A stretch of DNA of 64,000 bases from Pampus argenteus (lineage: Eukaryota; Chordata; Actinopteri; Scombriformes; Stromateidae). The translations under genes were made by a program, and so were the position numbers. Location of the stretch: positions 17,451,001-17,515,000 of the forward strand of contig CM072876.1 of the NCBI GenBank assembly GCA_036937835.1. Reading direction: 5' to 3'. Under the pieces are notes generated by a model that saw only the letters and a list, made by a program, of their open reading frames with translations, had not been told where the DNA came from and did no database searches. Of this stretch, positions 51,001-58,159 are shown one piece after another (positions within the stretch are counted from its first letter, which is position 1; every line of letters begins with the position of its first letter).

Positions 51001-53124
51001 GAAGAGAGGGGCAGAATCAGCAGGGAGAAGGTTAAGAGGTACCTCTTGAAATGAGTTTTTAACCTAAGATGGATGCTGCAGACAGGCACTGCTGTTGTGA
51101 CCGCAGTGGAATATGTCATTCCACTATTTCTTTTTATCTTTTGAAGTGAAAGCTGTGGTGGTCTAATCCCTGTATGTGAGCCTCTGTCTTGCTCTTTGAA
51201 AGTGTATTTCTATTATTGCTGATTTCTTCTCCATTTCATAATTCTAAAGCTTTAATTTATGATCTTCAAATCTTGATTGGATTAAAAGATTTTAGTCTTT
51301 AATTAATGTTCTATGCTAACCAGGCCATATCAGTCTCAGGATTTTCTTCAGAATAACAAATACCTCAATTAAATATATAACCATGTGTGCTGGGAGTCTG
51401 AAACATGGTGGCAGTTTGCATATTTTTGCAGAACTTTGCAAAGCACTTTTGCAGCAAATTAATTCTGATTATTTAAGGAATGATTTTAGTAAAATATGCA
51501 ATTGAGATTTTTCTGATCAATAATGCGATTTAGATTGTGGTTGTTATCTTTATATTAAACAATCCCATATAAGATGTTTGTCTGTTTATTGTGTTTCTAC
51601 AGAACTGGATTTAGATAACTTATGCTTTATCATGACATTTACATGTGGTATATTGTATATTTATTAACAGCTAGTTTGCCTGTTGTAGGAATATTGACAA
51701 AATGCTGATGTATTATGACTGAGAATAAGACAGAATCAAACATATTTAAAGAGTGAGTTTACGCATCATCTAGTAACTAAACTGATGCGACAAGCTCCGT
51801 CAGGGTCTGTCAGACTGAGTTTACATCAGGTTGACATTAGTTTAAAGTTGGATACTGACCAGCTCGACTTGTATCAGTTAGCTCTGTGTTTACAGACAGA
51901 CAGGCGTTTAGCACCTCCGCTAACAAATATTCTGTTGGCGTTATTGAACTGTTGCCTTGTGGGGTTTTTTTTATATTAAAGTTAAATAGAGCACAAGTGT
52001 GTCTTTCCACTGGTTGAGCATAAATAGTACTGACACTGGCATGCAGAGAGCCTAATACCATGACACCTCACAGAACTAATGTTGATTAGCTGCAGCTGAG
52101 CAACTGTACCACCAACAGTGGTCATTATATCTGGTAAAATCAGTGTCCCACTAAAACTTCCACTTCATATAGGTTGAAACATTGTTAATTACATATAATA
52201 AAACTGCAGCTCCTGCGATTTGATAATCAATCTTTTAATAGTGATATTGATCGTCAGTGTAGGTGAAGTTAAACTTCAGGGTATGAGACATGCTGGTTGC
52301 CCATGGCAGCAACAAGTCTGATGTGTGACCTAAGTAGTCCCGACAGCACAAGGTGTAGCAGCCTCCTCCACAGCTGCCCAGCAGGTTTTGGCACAAGACA
52401 ATAGAACGAGGTCTTATTCCCACATCAGAGGCAAACAACAAATGAGGCATTTAGCGACACATTACACAGAGTGTGATTGTGAGCAAGAAAAAAAAGCATC
52501 CAAACACACTGTCCTCCTCACAGTTTTCTATCTCCACAGCTGCAGATAAACATTATGTATTATCCTGTTTAACCAATTATTTATTTAAATATTGTACATG
52601 CGTATTTTTCATCTTATGTCCTAAATCAAAATGTATTTTTAAAGTATTTTCTCGTCTAAAAGAAAAAGCAAGTTTTACAAATCCCACCAGACTAGAAAAG
52701 CTAGTGTCAGGGGTCAGAAAGACAGAGATACATTTAAGTGATGGAAAGATGAAGAGGAATGGAGAGACTAAGAAGGTTATAAGTAAAAAGCTATTCAGGT
52801 CTCCATCTTTCAAGTTACCAGCCAGTCATGATTCTGTACTTGGGGAATCCATCAGTGCGCCCAGCAGCGATGAATCAGGAGTGCTCAGAGGTGTGATAGG
52901 CTATCAGGGCTGGACAGGCACTTCAGAGAGTGAGTTTAGAGCTTCATTCACCAGAATCTCGGCCGGCAGCTCCAGTTTTGATGGCAGGGCCAGTGGCAAT
53001 GCTCAGCTTATGGGGTCACGGAGACATGAGATCCTTGTGTCTGGATTAAATGTCAGTGTTTTACTTATCCGTTCATCAGTCTACTTATACATTTGACTGT
53101 AAAAATATATATCAGCCAATGTAT

Positions 53125-53164
<40 letters not shown>

Positions 53165-55478
53165 ATACGTTGGCTGATATTTTATATTTTAACATAAATG
53201 CATAACACAAACATAAACATAAGGATACTTTACATTTGGTTAATAAAGACATTGTTGAACATTTTGATTGTTTGTTTGTTTGTTTGGCATTATCTGTCCA
53301 GTTGATTTACCTGCAGGGCTCTTCACCAAAGTAATTACCAAGAACTAGGAACATGGCAACACTGTTATAACAAAGTCTAATGAGGTATGAAAAATGCCCA
53401 GTCAGACCATCAGACAGGTTGTAAACAAACACCCAGTGTTGAGACAAAGCAACAGTATAACAGTTGCTAAGCTACTAATTTAGCTACATTTCCTGTAGCA
53501 GTTGGGTAGCATAGCCATTGTCAAAATCATTTAAAGTTTCTAGTAGCAAGTTATTTTTCCTTCTAGGTAGTGCGATAGCGATCTAAAACTTTGTATTCAC
53601 AGTGTGGTTGTGGAGTTTGTCCCATTTAAACCAAAGCATGTTTGCTTTGTCTCTTCTGATTAGGTGCATTTTATGATTACTGAATATTAATTAAACGGGT
53701 GTGAGCGCGATATACATGACACCAGCCTTTCAAGAGAGTTCTTTACTGCAGTGTACTTGGTGAATGATGAAGTAGTAATAGTTGGTGCCATCCTAATAGT
53801 TATGGAATGAGGTTATGGAGTCCTAAATTGAATAATCAATCACTTGGACACATGCTTTGTTGTCAGTGTTAGTGTTGGTTACAATAATGTCCAGCTTTTG
53901 TAGGCCTCGACTGTCTCACTCAGGATACAAGAGGACTGGACAGACTGTCAACACTCCCGGCTACATATGAGAGGACTTGAATGTCAATGGCCATAAGAAA
54001 CAGACAGCAGTACTGTGAATGTATTTCACAATAAATGTGTTTAACATGAAAGCAGTGGTAGGCCTTTACTGTGAAAACTCCACTGGAATTGTTGACAATA
54101 ACAACAATGATAGTGACCTAACAAACCTTTACTTATCACTTAAATCTAAAAGAACATCCCAGCAGGCATATTGTGTGTGCCAACCGACAGAGTGAGACAC
54201 ACGACACAAGTGCTGTGAGTGACCGTCCGAAGCTTGTTGACAAAACAAACGCAAAGAGCAAAATATGGAATTATTTCGCTTAACAAAATAGTCAGGGCAA
54301 GCCCGCTTATGTAAAATATGTTGTTGTCTAAAGCAACGTTCATGTTCACATCCACACTGAACAAAGTACCCCAGGTACAATTTTTAATAATAATGACAAC
54401 ACTCTATGAGCATGGGTAAGCAGGGTACTTGGCTAACCCAGCAAGCATACATCCATGACATGCTACATGTTTTGGGTGGAACTCAAACATTAGATGTAGG
54501 GCTCTGCACGCCACAAAAAGAGGATTATTAAACTATTTGGACAGTAATTGTTTGGGTCAGGGAGCGTACCGAACCAAGGAAAGTCAGGTACTGAACTGAA
54601 TCTGCTGCCCAAAACCTCCATAGCCCTAATTTACACCTCACTACATAAAACTCATACTATTTCATGTTGACTGTGGATGAAAAATCATTTGCTGCAGGTT
54701 CATCCAATATGAACACACTAATTCCTAGGAATGCTGAGTAGGAAGAAGACAGGGGAGGGGGAGGCATTCCAAATCTCAGTGCACCACTGTCCCTGCCAGT
54801 CCCTGAATGCACTGTGACAGGCGCTCCAGTGCTCCATATCTACTGCTGTGTTTTAGTGTCCCTTGCCCATTTTTGGCTTTTCCTTCCAGTTACAGTGAAC
54901 AGCACTGACAAGGAAAAGCCCTATCCCACACAAGTGCCTCTGGCCTCTGCTGCATTCACAGAGGTCCGGTCACTGACCCAAGGCAAAAGGGTGATAATCC
55001 TTGGATACCAAATCATCTTACATAACACACATTTTGAGTGTTTGCCATTAGGAATGATTCACAGTTAGTCTAGAGGGGAGAGAGAAGACACTATTGCATA
55101 ATAATAAGCCAACTCCAAAGATGTAAAAGGCACAGAGGAGTGAAGGAAGAGACTCCTCATTAATCTAAGCACTTTTTATTCCTCTGTTGTTGCTGCTGCT
55201 GCTGCTGCAGCTGTTTCCACCACATTCTGCTAAAAAGGTAAACCCAGGTGTCCAAAAGACAGATAATCAGCTCCTAAATTTAGTGAAAACAGTAGGGTAT
55301 GATGAGGTACAGTGAGGAAGAGTAGGTTATGCAGTCATTAAAATCAAACATAAACTGTACAACACTGTGAATGTGACTATCAGAGATGCGCACAGAAGAA
55401 CAATAGAATGGAAACATTTGTCAAGGGCACTGCATCAGTATACACTCATATGCCTACCACTTCTGTCCATCAACACAC

Positions 55479-55517
<39 letters not shown>

Positions 55518-56041
55518 ATACTACTAATACTAATATTTCTACTAAAGGGACAGGCAGAGCTGCATCACAATGAGACCACAATGAAGACCACTGCAGCAAC
55601 ATAACGACATGTGAAGAGATTGAAGCTTGATGGAGGACAGACCGTTCCTTTGATTAATATCATCCTCTCTGTCTCCACAGCCAGGAGAGACATTATGATG
55701 GCACCCTGTGTTGGTGTGTTCATGGGAACATCAACCAAAACTATAATAATCCATAATAATAACTATAATAATACATAACTATAATAACATAGCTATAATA
55801 ATAACTATAATAATAGTCCATAATAACAAGTATACTGGACTTGTATTACACAGCTTTGTCACAAACTATAGAGTTTTAAGTGGTAAGAAAACCCAGAGAC
55901 ATTGTTGGCCCAGCTGAAAGTTTTCAGTCGACCCAGTAGCTCAATAACTCTGACACTCAATATCAAAACTGAAAACTGGACACACCAGTTCCAACTCAAT
56001 GGCTCCAAACAAATCATGCATGCCTAGGGGAATTAACCACC

Positions 56042-56072
<31 letters not shown>

Positions 56073-57754
56073 ACACTATGTGTAAGTGTGTCTGTCCTTG
56101 GAGAGAAAGAGTTGTACAGCTGTAGGGTTAGGGCAAACATTACGCTTACGTAGCACACTAGCTAGTATTAGTGATACGTGGCATGAACCCAGTGTCAGTG
56201 TGTCTTTATCTAACTTTTTGTCTGTAACTGTGACTCCACTAGACATTACAGTATTAATAGAAAACAAAGTGGAACAAAGTATGTTTTGAGTCTTATCCTT
56301 TGTTTAAATCATATTTGGGGTATGTTTTATATGAGAGACCTGGTTATGCGACTCCTCATATACACAACCTAGGAGGGAGCTTGTCTGTTTATGTTGGTAT
56401 TATTTCTCTAAATTTTCGTGATTATCATGTTTCCAATGTTTTTGTTTCTCGCTTCCTCGATAGACACTAGGGATAGGCATATTGAGCAAAAATATGATTC
56501 AATAAACACTGGGAACTATTTGTCCATTTTTCAAAGATCTGTCTACAGACTGTAAATTATGAATGAAACTTGCAATCAGTGTAATTATTCTCTCAACCTC
56601 TCAGCCACTCTGTGTCATGTCTGTACCGACTGAGTTCAGCAATTGAAAATTAATCAAGTTTAGTTGATTTACCGTTCTGCTTGACTTGCCTTTGTCAACT
56701 GATCAGCAGTAATAGACACAGTAGAGGAAGCGTTCTGCTTCCTCTACTGTGTCTATTACACAGTAGAATTAAATCTGATACTTCTCTTGTTCTAAGAGAA
56801 GTATCAGATTTTACAGCATATTCAGGTTTCTCAAAACCTGGACATGAGCTTAATTGGAAAAGGACAACAAAATTAATATGCACAAGCCTGACTAGAATAC
56901 TCACGTCTTTGTAAATGCTCTTACTGACAATATATTATCCGGCACTATTACCTATACATCAAACTTTACTTATTTACGTCAATGATTTGAACATTGTCCT
57001 ATTTTACCAAAAGCAATCCTGCAATGGCAATATTGTTTCACGTTTAGGTAAATAAATTCTGAATCCACTTTTCTTTTTTTTTTAATTAAGATGCACAATT
57101 GTCATTTCATAATGCAGAGACCTTCAACTCCAGAAATAAATGTCACAGCACTGCTAAGTGGAGCCTCGCATATGCCTCTCACAGAGCTATAATAATAAAG
57201 GGCTTCATAACTTCATAAACTTTTGTATGATTAGTTTATTACTGAACCCACCTTGCCTCACTGCAGCATATTGCTTGCTTGATACTGCCCGTGACTCACT
57301 TGATGCTAAGTAAATAACCCATGTACTGAATGATTATCCTTCCTTACAGTACTTCACTTCTGCTATCTGTTCCAACTGAAAACTCAACCAACCCTTTCAT
57401 CCCAATACGAGCGCTATACCAATGCTGATATAGAGTAAATATTGCCCGTTTTGTTCTGAATACTCAATAGAATACATTTTAATTATCGACATATATAGTT
57501 CACAAGTCAGATAAACACAAACATGAGGAAACAGAGCCATATTGTAAACTTAGTATGTGTCTAATATCAGTGTAGTATTTACATTTTTTAAAGAGAACGT
57601 TGTGTGTTAAATAAATGAAGAATATCAATAGTGAACTGCTGAGTTTCAGCTCCATCAATCATTTTAGCAAACTCGCAGAGAGCTACAGAACGACAGATAA
57701 ATACAATTTACAAGTGAACTTACCTGGACTTTTGAGGTTATATTTATTTTCCAT
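21223..57754 (-). CDS. ube2j1: Ubiquitin-conjugating enzyme E2 J1 (whole gene, 8 coding exons)
   Basis: ER-membrane E2 that takes ubiquitin from E1 onto a cysteine and works with ER E3 ligases in ER-associated degradation. Joining 57724-57754, 46764-46837, 46249-46380, 45689-45773, 42081-42186, 25085-25214, 24018-24146 and 21223-21516 gives 327 codons including the stop, all GT-AG with matching phases. The product is 326 residues, close to the mammalian enzyme. The catalytic Cys91 lies in GKKICLSISGHHPETW. The usual E2 HPN motif is replaced by T-P-N-G-R-F at 79-84, as expected for the UBE2J class. After the UBC fold comes a Ser/Glu/Gln-rich linker (about 187-285) and a C-terminal membrane anchor (about 296-311) with a short luminal tail ending KFDYEL. 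Introns 1 and 5 are 10.9 and 16.9 kb, swollen by repeats. Confidence 0.97.
21984..22172 (+). repeat. Common teleost interspersed repeat (CTTGCCCAAGGACACTTC type)
   Basis: AAGGTGCCAACCTGCTGAC, CACACACTGATGGCA, TATCTTGCCCAAGGACACTT and AGTGGACGACCGCGCTACC in order, a block recognised from memory as an abundant fish repeat. It lies in ube2j1 intron 7. Confidence 0.7.
24018..24146 (-). CDS. ube2j1: ube2j1 coding exon 7 (acidic Ser-rich linker)
   Basis: Residues 187-229, rich in Ser/Glu/Asp/Gln (SESGGSESEPSTRTQEDSS). Acceptor is TTAATGCAG and donor is GAACAG|GTAGGC. It is poorly conserved cytosolic linker. Confidence 0.92.
25085..25214 (-). CDS. ube2j1: ube2j1 coding exon 6
   Basis: Residues 143-186, starting SQDFCCETCGCSM and ending QQINFK. 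It is the C-terminal part of the conserved UBE2J core with its Cys cluster. Donor is TTCAAG|GTACAA. Confidence 0.95.
26449..26985 (+). pseudogene. LINE ORF1 relic with SGNH/esterase-like motif
   Basis: In shifting frames the DNA reads MFSYSSSSFSDNG, ALEARLSDLETR, EGWVTVRRRHSPEQKP and IGSSIVRNVKLVTPGTIVKC. This is the layout of ORF1 in CR1/L2-like teleost LINEs, which carry an SGNH-hydrolase domain. At least one stop and several frame changes break it. The GDS catalytic block reads G-S-S here. Upstream ACT-rich sequence (26,396-26,436) may be its 5' UTR. The fragment stops after about 180 codons; no RT follows. It sits in ube2j1 intron 5, antisense to the gene. Confidence 0.65.
27028..27054. 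repeat. (TA)n microsatellite
   Basis: TA run just after the LINE ORF1 relic, possibly its tail or simple expansion. Confidence 0.85.
27060..29505. other. ube2j1 intron 5 sequence left of the hAT element
   Basis: No gene or family recognised. Frames at 28,498-28,800 and 28,703-29,002 lack known domains. Confidence 0.5.
29506..29513. repeat. Target-site duplication, left copy
   Basis: ATTATAAT, identical to 40,897-40,904. Eight bases is the duplication length of hAT transposons. Confidence 0.9.
29514..29524 (+). repeat. hAT left terminal inverted repeat
   Basis: TAGTGGTGGGC, perfect inverse of 40,886-40,896. Beyond 11 bp the two ends diverge. Confidence 0.9.
29770..29960 (+). pseudogene. hAT transposase N terminus with BED finger, broken (left arm)
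   Basis: The ATG at 29,770 opens MDAATKPQGLLQGEFIFK and then a TAG stop. The frame continues GGIDKTKVVCSLCNAELVY, the first Cys pair of a BED zinc finger, but an 11-bp deletion relative to the right arm shifts it before SSLKYHLNAKHP, where the His pair lies. It cannot make a working DNA-binding domain. BED fingers mark hAT transposases and their domesticated ZBED relatives. Confidence 0.75.
30027..30262. repeat. Long inverted repeat within left hAT arm
   Basis: Arms 30,027-30,118 and 30,166-30,262 are near-perfect inverse copies around a 47-bp loop. Both contain the CACTATGCTGTCTTCACTGC block and GATCACTGGAGT. The right arm has only a single copy. Confidence 0.85.
30541..30761. repeat. Spacer with a 2 x 51-bp tandem repeat
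   Basis: 30,624-30,674 and 30,675-30,725 are two 51-bp copies (TAGAGGCTTTTAGATACTTT at the start, GACCTGG at the end) differing at about five bases. Because 51 is a multiple of three, one frame reads EAFRYFEG-x-TR-x-ERDLV twice. The spacer has no counterpart beside the right arm. Confidence 0.8.
30762..31104. repeat. Orientation-switching left edge of the minisatellite
   Basis: Units run reversed at about 30,762-30,800, forward at 30,803-30,944, reversed at 30,945-31,103, then forward to the end of the array. The middle blocks form a hairpin with arms of about 140 bp. Confidence 0.85.
31687..31903 (-). repeat. 217-bp foreign insert in the minisatellite, copy 1
   Basis: GC-rich and non-repetitive, unlike the array around it. 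On the minus strand it ends CTGCGACCCGACCACGG, AAAAAGCGGAAGAAAA and CGAACGAACAA, which resembles the 3' tail of common teleost non-LTR retroelements (recognised from memory). It is identical by eye to 32,502-32,718. Confidence 0.6.
32502..32718 (-). repeat. 217-bp foreign insert in the minisatellite, copy 2
   Basis: Exact copy of 31,687-31,903 at an offset of 815 bp. The satellite between them is duplicated too, so one insertion was copied as part of a larger repeat. Confidence 0.8.
36477..39133. repeat. Higher-order repeat, 2,413-bp offset (about 115 units)
   Basis: The rare variant string GTAATTCTCTTTATC, followed 42 bases on by GTAATTCCC, starts at both 36,477 and 38,890. The rare TATATTGCCATTAAT starts at 35,925 and 38,338, the same 2,413-bp offset. 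The missing two bases from 115 x 21 are explained by a 2-bp deletion at about 36,718. So long blocks of the array were copied together. Confidence 0.75.
40103..40850 (+). repeat. hAT arm, right copy
   Basis: Direct repeat of 29,625-30,530. It begins about 110 bp inside the element's left terminus, so it lacks the left end. It continues through the subterminal TCTAGATTAATC repeats to the right terminal inverted repeat. Confidence 0.85.
40247..40411 (+). pseudogene. hAT transposase N terminus with BED finger, broken (right arm)
   Basis: 54-codon open frame starting MDGVTKPQGLLQGKFIL, containing VVCTLCNAELVYCRSS, then stopping at SLKYQSIP. A 10-bp deletion relative to the left arm removes the HLNAKH histidine part of the BED finger and shifts the frame. 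The right arm keeps an 11-bp segment the left arm lost, so the two copies decayed independently. Confidence 0.75.
40886..40896 (-). repeat. hAT right terminal inverted repeat
   Basis: GCCCACCACTA, the exact inverse of the left end. Confidence 0.9.
40897..40904. repeat. Target-site duplication, right copy
   Basis: ATTATAAT, identical to 29,506-29,513. Confidence 0.9.
42081..42186 (-). CDS. ube2j1: ube2j1 coding exon 5
   Basis: Residues 108-143 (RTALIAIIGFMPTKGEGAIG, then SLDYTPEERRALAK). Acceptor is CTCTTTCAG and donor is CAAAAA|GTAAGA. It is separated from exon 6 by the 16.9-kb intron holding the giant hAT element. Confidence 0.96.
42492..42513. repeat. (TA)n microsatellite
   Basis: Eleven TA units in ube2j1 intron 4. 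Confidence 0.9.
43394..44342 (+). mobile_element. Internally deleted Tigger/pogo-like DNA transposon
   Basis: The left end TACCGTATTTTCACGACTAT, then AAGGCGCA, matches the terminal repeat of teleost Tigger/pogo elements and has the TA target. It is followed by subterminal GTGCGCCCTAT-type motifs and a broken transposase. No matching right inverted repeat was found near 44,342, so the 3' end is missing or decayed. It lies in ube2j1 intron 4, antisense to the gene. Confidence 0.75.
43639..44342 (+). pseudogene. Tigger/pogo-like transposase, two deletions and frameshift
   Basis: Frame one (from ATG 43,639 to a stop at 44,097) keeps the N-terminal helix-turn-helix (FKLKAISYAEE, NRAAAREYKIKES, MVRKWRK) and the CENP-B-type second DNA-binding domain (ARWPELEERLEQWI, FQGGPSWCWRFMKR). 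Then most of the DDE domain is deleted. The sequence resumes one frame away with DEDMMKEWLRQVYV and ICDSMRAHLTADVK, which carries the second catalytic Asp region, and breaks again after AVIPGG. The first Asp and the terminal acid are gone, so it cannot catalyse transposition, although the DNA-binding half is intact. Confidence 0.8.
45689..45773 (-). CDS. ube2j1: ube2j1 coding exon 4 (catalytic cysteine)
   Basis: Residues 80-108. NGRFEVGKKICLSISGHHPE contains the active-site Cys91, followed by TWQPSWS. Acceptor is CTCTCTAG and donor is GAGCA|GTAAGT. Confidence 0.96.
46249..46380 (-). CDS. ube2j1: ube2j1 coding exon 3
   Basis: Residues 36-79, exactly 44 codons, DNLFEWHFSVRGPPDSDFDG through YPMKPPSIILLT. 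This is the central UBC beta sheet. Acceptor is CCTGCAG and donor is CTCACA|GTAAGA. Confidence 0.97.
46764..46837 (-). CDS. ube2j1: ube2j1 coding exon 2
   Basis: Residues 11-35 (AVKRLMKEAAELRDPTEHYH, AQPLE), the first UBC helix. Acceptor is AATAACCAG and donor is TGGAA|GTAAGT. Confidence 0.96.
50214..50292 (+). repeat. 3' tail fragment of a teleost retroelement
   Basis: GTGCATTGAGAGCC, GGAGTGAAATTCC, CATACTTGGCCAATAAAGCT and GATTGTGATGG resemble the 3' end of a common fish LINE/SINE tail, recognised from memory. Too short to classify. Confidence 0.5.
52473..53096 (+). other. Unrecognised 207-codon open frame
   Basis: From about 52,640 the frame looks protein-like rather than random: FSRLKEKASFTNPTRLEKL, RKTEIHLSDGKMKRNG, SKKLFRSPSFKLPASHDSV and GESISAPSSDESGVLRG, basic then Ser-rich like a disordered signalling-protein linker. 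The first 50 codons look like intron. A possible acceptor (TTTTTAAAG before TATTTTCTCG) exists but is weak. It is antisense to ube2j1 in intron 1. It could be an exon of an unknown plus-strand gene, a retrocopy, or chance. I do not recognise it. Confidence 0.3.
53101..53186. repeat. Near-perfect palindrome centred on (TA)n
   Basis: AATATATATCAGCCAATG, then TATTGTTTTATATA, is mirrored by TATATAAAACAATACG, then TTGGCTGATATT, with one mismatch and one 2-bp indel around about 26 bp of TA repeats. It may be a tiny foldback element or a replication-born palindrome. Confidence 0.85.
55481..55534. repeat. (ACT)n trinucleotide microsatellite
   Basis: About 12 perfect ACT units followed by imperfect AAT/ACT units. 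Confidence 0.93.
56045..56072. repeat. (TG)n microsatellite
   Basis: About 14 TG units in ube2j1 intron 1. Confidence 0.93.
56711..56757. repeat. Perfect 21-bp hairpin, loop GTTCT
   Basis: The arm 56,711-56,731 (starts AATAGACACAG, ends GAGGAAGC) is inverted exactly at 56,737-56,757 around the loop GTTCT. A second hairpin with the same loop follows 13 bases on. Confidence 0.95.
56771..56811. repeat. Perfect 18-bp hairpin, loop GTTCT
   Basis: AAATCTGATACTTCTCTT, the loop GTTCT, then the exact reverse complement. It has the same five-base loop as the hairpin at 56,711-56,757. Confidence 0.95.
57724..57754 (-). CDS. ube2j1: ube2j1 coding exon 1 (start)
   Basis: MENKYNLKSP plus one base, donor CCAG|GTAAGT. 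The ATG at 57,752-57,754 matches the family start (Met-Glu-x-x-Tyr-Asn-Leu-Lys-Ser-Pro). The phase joins exon 2 correctly. Confidence 0.95.
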
Positions 57755-58053
57755 ACTGGTAGACGAAGAGGACTCTGTTTAAGGATGAAGTGCTGTTGAG
57801 CTTATGTTGCTAACTCGCTAGCTAACTTAGTACACAGCTACCTATTTAACGTTAGCTTAACGTAGCAACCCGGCTCGTTCCTCAGATATGAGCAGGACAG
57901 CTGAAACCGCCAGTCGTCCACTCTTCCCAATGCTCCGATAGGAAGCTCAGATACAAGGTGTTTGCACCCAGTCTTCAAGAAACTATTTACGGCCTGTTTT
58001 TCCAAGTTACCCAGTGTTTCGGTTTTCAAACTATTCGTAAGAGGTTATCCGCG

Positions 58054-58153
58054 TGACGTCATTTGTGGAAACGTAAACAGGAAGTGACTATCTGCTACTT
58101 ACTGACTGGCTCGTGGATGGTTGCGTTTCTTGTTCTGAGACAGCGCATGCGCA
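58054..58153 (-). promoter_or_regulatory. Putative ube2j1 promoter: CRE, ETS and NRF1 sites
   Basis: 300-400 bp upstream of the start codon lie a perfect palindromic CRE (TGACGTCA, 58,054-58,061), an ETS site (ACAGGAAGTG, 58,077-58,086) and an NRF1 site (GCGCATGCGC, 58,143-58,152). There is no TATA box. This combination is typical of housekeeping promoters. A CRE-like site is plausible for an ER-stress-linked gene, since ATF6/XBP1 and CREB/ATF factors bind related sites. The motifs are seen; their function is inferred. Confidence 0.6.
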
Positions 58154-58159
58154 TATTAC

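Larger units (their letters stand above)
46838..57723. other. ube2j1 intron 1 (10.9 kb)
   Basis: Apart from the palindromes, microsatellites, LINE tail and the unexplained frame listed separately, I see no genes. Frames at 48,597-49,004 and 49,409-49,753 lack known domains. Confidence 0.6.
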
